In this document: piece after piece, positions 9,149 to 17,270 of the stretch
Layout: every line of letters starts with the position of its first letter
How positions within the stretch are numbered: position 1 is the first letter of the stretch
From: Deltaproteobacteria bacterium
GTDB taxonomy: Bacteria; Desulfobacterota; Binatia; HRBIN30
Reading direction: 5' to 3'
Length of the DNA stretch: 36,654 nucleotides
Assembly: GCA_016200585.1 (NCBI GenBank)
Contig: JACQEN010000263.1
Span: 1 to 36,654 of the forward strand
The notes under the pieces: model-generated
Seen by the model: the letters and a program-made list of their open reading frames with translations, nothing else
Databases searched by the model: none
What the model was told of the DNA's origin: nothing
Translations under genes and position numbers: made by a program

Positions 9149-9991
9149 TCAATACGGCAGCGTCACTTCGAAACGTGCACCGCAACTTCGCCCGGTTTCG
9201 GCCCGGATTTCACCCCCATGTGCCTGGACGATCTCTTTGGCGATTGCCAATCCGAGACCGAGGCCGGTCGTCCCAGCCTTGAGGCTGACGAACGGCTCGA
9301 AAACGCTGGCGGCGAGGTGATCGGGAAGTCCGGGGCCATTGTCCTCGACGCTCGCATGCACGTGCGGCTGCGTCGTGCATGCAGTGCAGGCACTCTGGGC
9401 ACAAGAGCGCACTCCGAGGTGGACATGGCCGTCGGCGGTGCTGGCGAGGGCGTCGAAGGCGTTGGCGATCAGGTTGACGAAGACCTGACTCAAGGCACGA
9501 CCATCGCCACGAATCATCGGTACGGCTTCGAAGACCTCCTGTACCTGCGTACGATGATTGCGTCCGGCGCTTGCCAGGTTTGCTGCCTCACGAAGGATTG
9601 TTTCCATGCACAGGAGCGAAAAGCGCTCCGGATGGACGGTTCCCGCGTAGCCACGAAGCTGAGCCAGAACATGATCGATGCGCGCCACTCCTTCACGGCA
9701 GATGGCTATCAGGTTGGGAGCTTCGGCGGCGAGGTACCCGAGGTCGGCATCGGCGAAAAGGGAGGCAACGCGCGGATCGTCATAGGCATGATCCGACATC
9801 GCAGCGACGAGGTCGGCAGACGCTGCGACGAACTGCTCGATCGTCTGCAGGCTGCCCACTACCAGGCTGAGGGGAACTCGCAGCTCGTGTACCACATGGG
9901 CAACGTGTGTTCCGAGCGCTTGGAGCTTGTGATCCAACCGCCGGCGTGGCGCCGGTATACCGCCTGGAATCACTCGTAAGGCTGATCGCAT
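9149..9991 (-). CDS. Soluble histidine kinase lacking a sensor domain
   Basis: 280 residues. ATG 9991 is chosen because GGAGG stands 9 bases upstream; an in-frame ATG at 10027 lacks this. The H-box AHVVHELRVPLS places phosphoacceptor H35 only 35 residues from the start, so there is no PAS, GAF or membrane segment. The ATPase domain follows with N box NLIANAFDA, G1 DNGPGLPD and G2 TTGLGLGLAIAKEIVQAHGG. Just before DNGPG there is an unusual insert CAQSACTACTTQPHVH, a C-x4-C-x2-C cluster followed by two His, which could bind metal or sense redox. It is the first gene of an operon with the response regulator and divergent from the membrane kinase. Input could come through the Cys cluster or by partnering the other kinase; both are inference. 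Confidence 0.92.
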   Translation of the reverse strand: MRSALRVIPGGIPAPRRRLDHKLQALGTHVAHVVHELRVPLSLVVGSLQTIEQFVAASADLVAAMSDHAYDDPRVASLFADADLGYLAAEAPNLIAICREGVARIDHVLAQLRGYAGTVHPERFSLLCMETILREAANLASAGRNHRTQVQEVFEAVPMIRGDGRALSQVFVNLIANAFDALASTADGHVHLGVRSCAQSACTACTTQPHVHASVEDNGPGLPDHLAASVFEPFVSLKAGTTGLGLGLAIAKEIVQAHGGEIRAETGRSCGARFEVTLPY

Positions 9992-10071
9992 GACTTCGCG
10001 CCTCCACCCCGTTTCTGCGCGATCCATGCCAAATGTCCGACGACGCCTGAGTAGGCCCCCGCTCGTTCTAG

Positions 10072-10122
10072 TGTGCGGATGTCCGCGCACCGGGGTCGCC
10101 TTGGTGTGCGGACATCCGCACA
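10072..10122. promoter_or_regulatory. Tandem 18-bp palindromic operators, copy B
   Basis: Site 1, TGTGCGGATGTCCGCGCA, is at 10072-10089 (one arm mismatch). Site 2, TGTGCGGACATCCGCACA, is at 10105-10122 (perfect). The centres are 33 bp apart, the same as in copy A at 1407-1457. The pair sits almost midway between the two divergent kinase starts, 81 bp from the 9991 start and 84 bp from the 10206 start. With copy A the consensus is TGTGCGG-W-Y-R-W-CCGCACA. It probably controls both kinase operons. Confidence 0.8.
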
Positions 10123-10205
10123 GATTCTCGGCGAGCGCTTCGGGCAGCTTGGTGATGTCGTCGCTTCGGCAACACGGAGATTGAATGAGGGGCCATGAAT
10201 GGTGA

Positions 10206-12875
10206 ATGTTGGGGGTGATGGACCGGCTTGCCGTGCGGCGGCGCTTATCCGACACCTCGCCTTTGCCGATGATCCCTCTCGTGTCGCGTTACTGGCGGCC
10301 GATCTTCGCCCTGCTGCTTGCCGCTCCACTGACGATCTATGCCCTGAAGTGCAGTACGAACTGGTTCGCGCAGCCTTTCCCCGGCTTCCTTATGATGGAG
10401 AACGGCGTGGTGCCTACGGTTGGCGGGACGACGTGGCCGGAGGACAAAGCTCGAGTCTTTCACGCTCAGGTGGTCGCGGTTGACGGCAAGGCCGTCACAT
10501 CGAGCGACACGGTTTACCGGTACGTCGCGCAGCACCCAGCAGGCACTCGCTTCGAGTACACCTTTCGCAATGCGCAAGGCCTCTTTACGCTCGTCTTGCC
10601 CTCGTTATCCTTTGGCCCTCGCGACTATCTTGAAACCTACGGGATCCTTTTTCTGTTCGGATTGATCTGTCTGGCTTCCGGGATCGTCGTGGGCTTCTTG
10701 CAGCCGGAGCGTGCAGCAGCGCGGGTGTACCTCCTGCAGGCGATGCTTACCGGCCTATACGCCACCAGTGCGGTGTTCTTGCACCAGCCCGGCTTCCCGG
10801 TCCTGGGGCGGCTGTGCCTGGTCCTGGAGTCTTTCTTTGCGGCGAGTTGGATTCACGTATCTCTGCTGTTCCCGATCGAGCGCCGATTCTCAGGCAGGTG
10901 GCGGATCCTGCCTCTGGCGCCGTACCTCGTCAGTGCCGCGATTGCGACGTTGGTGCTGATACGGTTCTTCGGGACACCGCCTGACCGTACGCCGTTGCGT
11001 GTCGCATACGTGTACAACTCCCTCGGCCTCGCCTGTTTCATTGCCTCCCTGGTGCGTGGTTACGCCGAGGCGCGCGATCCGCTACCTCGCCTGCGTGTCA
11101 AGGCTATTCTCGTCGGAGCTCTGATCTGTCTGCCTTGGCCACTTCTCGTGTTCTTGGACAATGCGCTTGAAAGCCGTTCCATTCCCCTACAATTCGCGCT
11201 TGTCCTGACGCCGCTTGGATACGCTACTCTCGGGTACGCGATCGTCAAACATGATATGTGGGATATCGACCGCATCGTCCGCCGCACGTTTGCGTATGTA
11301 CTCCTGAGTGTCGTCGTCCTCGTCGGCTACGTCGTACTCCTCGAATTGCCCTTGCGCGTTTTGCCCTGGCTCGGGGCTGAGGGACGTACTGTTATCGGTA
11401 TGGTGTTTGTGCTGGTGTTGGCACTCGCCCTCGACCCGCTACGCACCGCCGTGCAATCCCTCGTCGATCACGCCTTCTTTCGTCGTCGTCTGGACTATCG
11501 GGCAACCATTCGCGAGCTCAGCGCGGTCATGACAACGCTGCTCGATCTGCGTGAGATCGTTACCCAGGTGACCCGTGTCGTTACCGAGGCGATGCAGCTC
11601 GAATCGACGGCAATTGGGCTCGCCGATGACGAGCGTAGCGGAACCGTTTGGCGACGCGTAGGTGATGGAGCGACGGTGGTCTACGCGCAACGGCCGGGAG
11701 TGCCGGCCGTCGCGGCTGCAGCATTGCAGCAGCACCCGATGCACGTCTCTCAACTTGCAGACCTAGTAGTAGAGCCGTCGATGCGCGTCGATGCGGAGCG
11801 GCTTTTGGCCGAGGTGGATGCGCGGATCGTCATCCCGATCAGCTTCCGGGAGCATCCCATCGGCGCATTGATGCTGGGGGCGAAGCGATCCGGTCAGTCG
11901 TTCGATTCCGAAGCTCTGGACCTTCTACGCACGTTGGCGGATCAAACGGCGATCGCCGTCCAGAACGCACGTTCACAGGAAGCACTGGAGAACCTGAACC
12001 GCGATCTCGACGAACAGGTTCGAGCCCGGACAGCAGAGTTGCGCGAGGCGTATGAGGAGCTGAAGGGTGCACAGGCGCAACTGATCCAGTCCGAAAAGAT
12101 GGCTTCGCTCGGTCAGCTTGTGGCCGGGGTAGCGCACGAGCTCAACAATCCCGCCAGCTTTGTGTACGCCGGATTGGAGAACATCGAAGAGAGTATCGGC
12201 CACCTGTGCACGGTGCTGGAAGCTTACGCCGAGATTCCGATCAACGATCCGCAGCTACGGGCGCGGTTGGAACAGCTATGCCAGCGCGAGCGGCTGTCGG
12301 ACGTCCTGTTGGAGATTCCCGAACTGATGCGCATCAGCGGCGAAGGGTTGGAGCGCATCAAGCGCATCGTCGACGATCTACGAACCTTTGCCCGGGCGGA
12401 CAGCGGAGAGCGTACCGATACCAACTTGATGGACGGACTAGAGAGCAGCGTGCGGTTGCTCGGAGAGCAGCTCTCCCGGGGCGGGATTCGGGTTGTCACG
12501 TCTTGCGATTCAGACGTTCCGAGAATCCGGGCAAACGTCCCGCAGCTCAATCAAGTGTGGATGAATCTGTTGACCAACGCTATCGACGCCCTCGATGGCC
12601 GGCCTGATCCGGAGATTAACTTTCGCGTCCGGTTCGAAGGCACTGGGCCGTCTGGTGGCCGTATTGAGGTGAGTGTCAGCGATAACGGAATCGGCATCGA
12701 GCCGTGCCACTTGCCGCGTCTGTTCGAGCCGTTCTTTACGACCAAGCCGATTGGCCGCGGCACCGGGTTGGGGTTGAGCATAGCCTACGGGGCGATCAAG
12801 GCGCATGGCGGCACGATCGAGATCGACAGTTGTCCCGGGGTTGGTACGGTGGTCGTGCTGCACCTTCCCGCCTGA
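10206..12875 (+). CDS. Membrane sensor histidine kinase with PDZ-like and GAF domains
   Basis: 889 residues. One membrane helix near 32-48 is followed by an extracytoplasmic segment with a PDZ-like pattern (VVAVDGKAVTSSDTVYRYV, about 89-107), then a block of about seven or eight helices between roughly 145 and 430. A GAF domain spans about 455-595 and ends with ALDLLRTLADQTAIAVQNA. A coiled coil (about 598-635) leads to the H-box MASLGQLVAGVAHELNNP with phosphoacceptor H644. The ATPase domain has NLLTNAIDA, SDNGIGIEP and GRGTGLGLSIAYGAIKAHGG. There is no receiver of its own, so it most likely signals to the response regulator at 7693-9114, encoded across the divergent promoter. ATG 10206 has a distant GAGGGG 13 bases upstream; ATG 10218 is possible. 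The stimulus is unknown. Confidence 0.92.
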   Translation: MLGVMDRLAVRRRLSDTSPLPMIPLVSRYWRPIFALLLAAPLTIYALKCSTNWFAQPFPGFLMMENGVVPTVGGTTWPEDKARVFHAQVVAVDGKAVTSSDTVYRYVAQHPAGTRFEYTFRNAQGLFTLVLPSLSFGPRDYLETYGILFLFGLICLASGIVVGFLQPERAAARVYLLQAMLTGLYATSAVFLHQPGFPVLGRLCLVLESFFAASWIHVSLLFPIERRFSGRWRILPLAPYLVSAAIATLVLIRFFGTPPDRTPLRVAYVYNSLGLACFIASLVRGYAEARDPLPRLRVKAILVGALICLPWPLLVFLDNALESRSIPLQFALVLTPLGYATLGYAIVKHDMWDIDRIVRRTFAYVLLSVVVLVGYVVLLELPLRVLPWLGAEGRTVIGMVFVLVLALALDPLRTAVQSLVDHAFFRRRLDYRATIRELSAVMTTLLDLREIVTQVTRVVTEAMQLESTAIGLADDERSGTVWRRVGDGATVVYAQRPGVPAVAAAALQQHPMHVSQLADLVVEPSMRVDAERLLAEVDARIVIPISFREHPIGALMLGAKRSGQSFDSEALDLLRTLADQTAIAVQNARSQEALENLNRDLDEQVRARTAELREAYEELKGAQAQLIQSEKMASLGQLVAGVAHELNNPASFVYAGLENIEESIGHLCTVLEAYAEIPINDPQLRARLEQLCQRERLSDVLLEIPELMRISGEGLERIKRIVDDLRTFARADSGERTDTNLMDGLESSVRLLGEQLSRGGIRVVTSCDSDVPRIRANVPQLNQVWMNLLTNAIDALDGRPDPEINFRVRFEGTGPSGGRIEVSVSDNGIGIEPCHLPRLFEPFFTTKPIGRGTGLGLSIAYGAIKAHGGTIEIDSCPGVGTVVVLHLPA

Positions 12876-12911
12876 TCGATCGGCGCATGTTTAACGATGC
12901 TGAGCACCCCT

Positions 12912-13310
12912 TTACCAGCGAATGACCTCGAGGCCGGGAATCCGTGGAAAGCTGCGTTCGTCGCGGGTGACGACGGCATTGCCGTGAGCCAGGGCGGTGG
13001 CGGCGATCAGAAGGTCGCGTTCTCCTACCGTCCGCCCTTTGCTGAGCAACGCGGCCCACAGGCGCGCATGCACGCGTGCAGCGATCAGGTCGAACGGCAG
13101 TACCGGCAGGTGCTGCAGCAGACCCTCGACGAACGCTTCGGTTGTGGCGCGCTTCGCGAACGAAACCCGATGTACGCCGTGCAGTAGCTCCGAGGCGGTT
13201 ACCGCCGAGATGGCAAACGTGTCGTCACGGTGATCCGCCAGGGCAGCACGCAGGTCGAGCTGGCCACGCTCGGCAGCAATCAACACACTCGAATCGATTA
13301 CTTTTCCCAC
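12912..13310 (-). CDS. PIN-domain toxin, VapC family
   Basis: 132 residues, the usual length of a VapC ribonuclease. The four PIN acidic positions are visible: D in VIDSSVLIAAERG near residue 6, E in ASELLHGVHR near 43, D in GERDLLIAATAL near 98 and D in VVTRDERSF near 117. VapC toxins cut RNA with Mg2+. The start is GTG 13310 (VGKVIDSS), overlapping the last 13 bases of the antitoxin gene; there is no ATG that keeps the conserved start of the domain. The gene is second in the pair and is likely co-transcribed and translationally coupled. It converges with the membrane kinase gene at 12875. Confidence 0.9.
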   Translation of the reverse strand: MGKVIDSSVLIAAERGQLDLRAALADHRDDTFAISAVTASELLHGVHRVSFAKRATTEAFVEGLLQHLPVLPFDLIAARVHARLWAALLSKGRTVGERDLLIAATALAHGNAVVTRDERSFPRIPGLEVIRW

Positions 13311-13690
13311 ACCGATGACTCGACAACGGCTTGATGCTGCGTGATCTCGTCGACCGCATGCAGGAATTCGTCGGCCGGATGCGCCAGAGTCGTTACGAGC
13401 GCCAGCAGGTCGGCCCCGGTGCAGCGGCGCGCCTCGGCGGGAACCAATTGACACATGGCTTTCCCTCCTCGTTCGACGATGTAGGTTTCGCCCTTGTAAC
13501 AGACGCGGCTGATGAGGTCGGAGAAGTTACGCGCCGCATCGGTTGCCGAAACGACGCGCGTTCGGTGGCTGCTCAGCGTGGCCGGTTCCTCGCGCACGCG
13601 CGGAGGTTCCTCTGCCACGATCGCATAGGCCGCGCTGCTTCGACCGGGTCGAGATTGCCGCTTCGACGGGACCGTACGTTCCGGTTTCAT
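13298..13690 (-). CDS. Phd/YefM-type antitoxin of the VapC pair
   Basis: 130 residues. Residues about 45-90 carry the Phd/YefM core (VVSATDAARNFSDLISRVCY, then KGETYIVERGGKAMCQLVP), which binds operator DNA through its N-terminal half. The C-terminus (ADEFLHAVDEITQ) should wrap the toxin. Members are normally 75-95 residues; the first 40 residues here are Arg/Pro/Glu-rich and could be an extension or a wrong start, since no Met lies between them and the core. ATG 13690 is used. A 13-bp palindrome lies 5 bp upstream. It is the first gene of the pair and overlaps the toxin gene. Confidence 0.85.
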   Translation of the reverse strand: MKPERTVPSKRQSRPGRSSAAYAIVAEEPPRVREEPATLSSHRTRVVSATDAARNFSDLISRVCYKGETYIVERGGKAMCQLVPAEARRCTGADLLALVTTLAHPADEFLHAVDEITQHQAVVESSVWEK

Positions 13691-13694
13691 AAAA

Positions 13695-13707
13695 TCTGAT
13701 TATCAGA
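13695..13707. promoter_or_regulatory. Antitoxin operator palindrome
   Basis: TCTGATTATCAGA is a perfect 6-bp-arm palindrome around one base. It is set in AT-rich DNA flanked by AAAA and TTTT and lies 5-17 bp before the antitoxin start. The AT-richness stands out from the GC-rich surroundings. Position and symmetry fit the autoregulatory operator of a Phd-type pair, overlapping the promoter or leader; this is inference. Confidence 0.6.
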
Positions 13708-13865
13708 GTTTTAGTCGTCGGTCGAGTCTCGAGAACCCACTGCGTGGCGCCATCTCGAGTTGTGAGCCGCACGCACGGATGTTGGTCTACGGCCTTGGCC
13801 GTGGCCGATGGCTCGTGTATCAAAGGCCGGTCTTTGTTCCCTGAAATTTGCTCTCGAAGAACTCG

Positions 13866-15299
13866 ATGACTTCCAACTTCGTTCCGGATACCGTGCGCCA
13901 CGCTGAAGCCAGGCGCATTCACTTGATCGCCATTTGCGGCGTTGCGATGTCGGCACTGGCCGGCATGCTGAAACAGCGCGGCTACGAGGTGTCGGGCTCC
14001 GACGAGAACGTCTACCCGCCGATGAGCACCGTGCTCGAACGCCTCGGTATCGAGATTCGGCAGGGCTTTGGGGCGGAGAACCTTGCCGATCGCCCCGATC
14101 TTGTCGTCGTCGGCAACAAGGTGTCGCGCAACAACTCGGAAGTCGTTGCACTGCTCGAAAGCGGCATCCCGTACGTGTCGTTGCCGCAGGCCCTGGCCGA
14201 GCTGTTCATCGCCGATCGACGTTCGGTGGTCGTAGGCGGCACGCACGGCAAGACGACGTCGACGGCGATGTTGGCTTGGGTGCTCGAGCAGGCAGGTCGC
14301 GATCCGAGTCTGATGGTCGGTGGTGAGGTGATCGATTTCGGCGGCAACTGCAAGCTCGGCCGAGGCGAGCATTTCGTCATCGAAGGCGACGAGTACGACA
14401 CGGCGTTTTTCGACAAGGGGCCCAAGTTCCTGCACTACCGGCCGCAAGCCGTGCTGCTGACGGCGGTCGAGTTCGATCACGCCGATATCTACCGCGACCT
14501 CGATCACGTCAAAGAAGCCTTCCGCAAGCTCGTCGCCTTGCTACCGGCCGGGGCACCGTTGGTCGTCGCTGCTGATTTTGCACATGCGCGCGACGTCGTC
14601 CGCGAAAGGCGGGACGTGGAGCTGTTCGGGCTCGCGGAGGACGCCGACTGGCGCATCACCCACCTGCATGACGACGGAGCGACGGTTTTCGACGTCGTGC
14701 ATCACGGTGTGCACGTGTGTACGGCACGCATCCAACAACCGGGGGCGATCAACGCGCGCAACGCCCTCGGCGTCTTCGTCATGGCCCGCGCTCTGGGTCT
14801 GTCAGCGCCAGAGATCCTTCCCGGCCTGGCGAGCTTTCGCGGTGTGGCGCGGCGCCAGGAAGTCGTCGGCGAGCTCAAGGGCATCACGCTGATCGATGAT
14901 TTCGCGCACCATCCGACCGCGGTCGCCGGAACCCTTGCGGCGATGCGCTTGCGCTATCCCAAACGCAACCTGTGGGCGGTTTTCGAGCCGCGCTCCAACA
15001 CCAGCCGGCGCAAGATCTTCCAGCGTGAATATGTCGAAGCCTTCTCGGCTGCCGATCGCGTGATCATCGGCGGCGTGTTCCAAAAGGACAGCGACGCGCT
15101 GGCGAAAGACGAGCTCTTCTCGCCCGAACAGTTGGCGCGCGACCTAAACGAGCGCGGTACCCGCACGCGCGCCTACGCGGAGATCGAGACCATCGTCACC
15201 GCCATTGCGCGCAATGCCAAGCCCGGTGATGTCGTCGTGCTGATGTCGAACGGCGGCTTCGGTGGGTTGCGACAGAAGCTGGTCGCGGCGCTCGGATAG
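13866..15299 (+). CDS. mpl: UDP-N-acetylmuramate:L-alanyl-gamma-D-glutamyl-meso-DAP ligase
   Basis: 477 residues, close to the roughly 457 of E. coli Mpl. This cytoplasmic Mur-family ligase joins the tripeptide recovered from old murein back to UDP-MurNAc using ATP. The N-terminal Rossmann-like part has IHLIAICGVAMSALAGMLK, a Mpl-specific version of the Mur GIGG motif. The P-loop is GGTHGKTTSTAM, and EGDEYDTAFFDKGPKFLHYR is the Mpl signature. IDDFAHHPTAV and FEPRSNTSRRKIFQ follow as in MurC/Mpl. ATG 13866 is taken over the TTG at 13848. The gene stands alone between a toxin-antitoxin pair and a convergent barrel gene. Confidence 0.95.
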   Translation: MTSNFVPDTVRHAEARRIHLIAICGVAMSALAGMLKQRGYEVSGSDENVYPPMSTVLERLGIEIRQGFGAENLADRPDLVVVGNKVSRNNSEVVALLESGIPYVSLPQALAELFIADRRSVVVGGTHGKTTSTAMLAWVLEQAGRDPSLMVGGEVIDFGGNCKLGRGEHFVIEGDEYDTAFFDKGPKFLHYRPQAVLLTAVEFDHADIYRDLDHVKEAFRKLVALLPAGAPLVVAADFAHARDVVRERRDVELFGLAEDADWRITHLHDDGATVFDVVHHGVHVCTARIQQPGAINARNALGVFVMARALGLSAPEILPGLASFRGVARRQEVVGELKGITLIDDFAHHPTAVAGTLAAMRLRYPKRNLWAVFEPRSNTSRRKIFQREYVEAFSAADRVIIGGVFQKDSDALAKDELFSPEQLARDLNERGTRTRAYAEIETIVTAIARNAKPGDVVVLMSNGGFGGLRQKLVAALG

Positions 15300-15315
15300 A
15301 AAACTTCTCTGAGTA

Positions 15316-15364
15316 CGGAACACAGACCACGGGCCCCATCTTGAAGTCCGTGCTCCGTGTTCCG
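15316..15364. repeat. Inverted repeat between convergent genes, possible terminator
   Basis: Arms at 15316-15332 (CGGAACACAGACCACGG) and 15348-15364 (CCGTGCTCCGTGTTCCG) pair at 15 of 17 positions around a 15-base loop. It lies just after the mpl stop and before the stop of the barrel gene. The loop and flank lack a T run, so a classic Rho-independent terminator is not certain. Confidence 0.6.
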
Positions 15365-15389
15365 GGCTCCGGCTCCGTCTGAATGAAAC

Positions 15390-16391
15390 TTACAGCGCCC
15401 AGAGAACGAGATCGGTGGTGACGCGCCAGCCGAAGAGGTCGGCACGGCTGGTCACTGGCAGCTCGTAGGTGCAGCCGAGGTCGAGGCCACCCTTGCGGCC
15501 GAACAAATCCAGGTCGTTGAGGATGCGCCAGCGTCCCCCGAACGCCATCGTCACCACACCGCCTTCGGCGCTCGGGGCGCCGAGGTTGAAGAAGTCGAAG
15601 CCTTCCTGTGTCATCTTCGCACCGAAGGCTTTCTCGACCGGCCCCATGCGCGACCCGCCGTGCAGAACCTGGACCCAGTTCAGCTCGATCAGCGGATAGA
15701 ACTGCTGGATCTTGTAGTCGACGTGCAGCGACAGGTCGAAAAAGTTCGAGTCGAGAGAGTCCATCGCCACCCGTCCGCCGATGTACAGCAAAGCGTGCAG
15801 GTCACCGAAGCCGTAACCACCGGAGACGAAGGGATTGAGCACGCCCGCTCCCTGCTTCGAAAGATTGATCGGTGTCTTCAGACTGAAGACCGGCCCCTGA
15901 AATACTTGCTTGTCACCTGTCGGCGCCTCGTAGCGCAAACCAACCGTCGCCAGTGCAGGGATGGCGACGTCCCGAAACAGCGTATACTTGAGGCCGGCTG
16001 CGATGTTCGCCCAGCCGCTGTCCTGGTCGATCACACCGGCGAACTCGTGTTGCGGATTGTGCCAGACGTAACCGTCCTTGGTGGCGATGATCGCCAAGCG
16101 GTCGGTGATTGCGGCGCGCAGCTGGACGGCGACGACGTGAGCGTCGCCACCGGGAGCTCTGAAGGCTCCGCCGGTCTTGGTCTGCAGTCCTTTGAGAAAA
16201 TTGCCGTCGATCTTGTGATAGACGTAGATCGGACGCACCTCTGAAGTGGCGCGTGGATCTTCGAAATTCGTCGGGTTCGACACCGGGCTGATGAAGTCGG
16301 CAAATGCATCGTCGGCTGCAGCCGCAACGCGTGCAGTCCACGCGGCGAGAAAAACCAATCCCGTGATCGCTACGAACTTGACCTTTATCAT
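15390..16391 (-). CDS. Outer-membrane beta-barrel protein, function unknown
   Basis: 333 residues. ATG 16391 has AGGAGG 5 bases upstream. A signal peptide (MIKVKFVAITGLVFLAAWTA, cut after ARVAAAA) leads into a mature part with many alternating aromatic strands: VRPIYVYHKIDGNF, DRLAIIATKDGYVW, LFGWRVTTDLVLWAL. The end WAL after an alternating strand fits a barrel C-terminus recognised by the Bam machinery. The fold resembles transporter-like or channel barrels of about 300 residues found next to lipid and hydrocarbon genes, but no substrate can be read from the sequence. It has no close operon partner: the next leftward gene starts well upstream at 17188. Confidence 0.7.
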   Translation of the reverse strand: MIKVKFVAITGLVFLAAWTARVAAAADDAFADFISPVSNPTNFEDPRATSEVRPIYVYHKIDGNFLKGLQTKTGGAFRAPGGDAHVVAVQLRAAITDRLAIIATKDGYVWHNPQHEFAGVIDQDSGWANIAAGLKYTLFRDVAIPALATVGLRYEAPTGDKQVFQGPVFSLKTPINLSKQGAGVLNPFVSGGYGFGDLHALLYIGGRVAMDSLDSNFFDLSLHVDYKIQQFYPLIELNWVQVLHGGSRMGPVEKAFGAKMTQEGFDFFNLGAPSAEGGVVTMAFGGRWRILNDLDLFGRKGGLDLGCTYELPVTSRADLFGWRVTTDLVLWAL

Positions 16392-16603
16392 CTTCGCCTC
16401 CTGCTCCCTTCGAATGATTCGGGATCGCGCTGTGGCGTCCCATCGGACGCACGAGCCAGGAATATGCCACGCAGCACATGGGGTCTCGTTTCGGCGCTCG
16501 GCGGGTTCGATTCGCTGCAACGAGAAGCCCAGCGCCGGCCGCTCCAAGACGCAAGAAAGGGCGCTGTAACTAGCGGGACGGATGTTGTGTCGCCGCGAAT
16601 TTC

Positions 16604-17188
16604 CTAGCGCGAATGATCTGCTTCAAGCTCGCGTAGCACCGCCTCGTACATCGGCCAGTGGGCCAAGACGAGACTGCGATCGAACAGCTGCAGAGCCGAC
16701 TCGGTTTGCCGCGCCTTTTGCGCCAGAACATACGCGGTCGCAGGCAACGCCAGCAGAAGGAGAAGGGAAACGAATTTCCAGCTGGCGACGACGGCGAGTG
16801 CAGCGAACACGCTGCCCAAGGCGGCACCAAGCGCCGTGCTGCGGAACAGGAAGATCCACTCCCAACAACGATGCGCATGGCCGCGAATCGCTTCCCATTC
16901 GGGGCGCTGGTAGAAGACGATCTCGTAGACCTGGTAGGCGAGATCGCCGCAATCGGCGCGGCGACTCAAATCTCCACGCTCGATGATTGCCGCCAGCGCA
17001 CCACGCCGCGGGTTACGAAAGCCGTTGCCGCTGTGTTCGAATTGCCAGCGGACCCCTTGGTGCAAGGCGAAGCCGATCGTCGGGGCTGCCAACAGCCAGG
17101 CGGGCCATGGCATGGCAGGACCCAGAAGGATCTGCAGCGGTCCAGCCAACATTAACCCGGGCACGCTCCACAATAGATATTCACGCAT
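16604..17188 (-). CDS. Small membrane protein, unknown function
   Basis: 194 residues. Two hydrophobic helices lie at about 5-25 and 29-45, a soluble stretch follows (RRADCGDLAYQVYEIVFYQR, near 76-95), and two more helices are at about 115-135 and 138-155, with a charged amphipathic tail ending RELEADHSR. ATG 17188 has GAAGG 6 bases upstream. I do not recognise a family. The gene is in the same direction as the barrel gene downstream and the acyl-CoA dehydrogenase upstream, but the gap to each is more than 80 bases. Confidence 0.7.
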   Translation of the reverse strand: MREYLLWSVPGLMLAGPLQILLGPAMPWPAWLLAAPTIGFALHQGVRWQFEHSGNGFRNPRRGALAAIIERGDLSRRADCGDLAYQVYEIVFYQRPEWEAIRGHAHRCWEWIFLFRSTALGAALGSVFAALAVVASWKFVSLLLLLALPATAYVLAQKARQTESALQLFDRSLVLAHWPMYEAVLRELEADHSR

Positions 17189-17270
17189 GATGCGCCTTCA
17201 GAGATTCCATTCGCGGCGTTTGGTGATCTTCGCCCTGTCACCCATCTTCGACCGGGCGCAAGGCCCGAGG

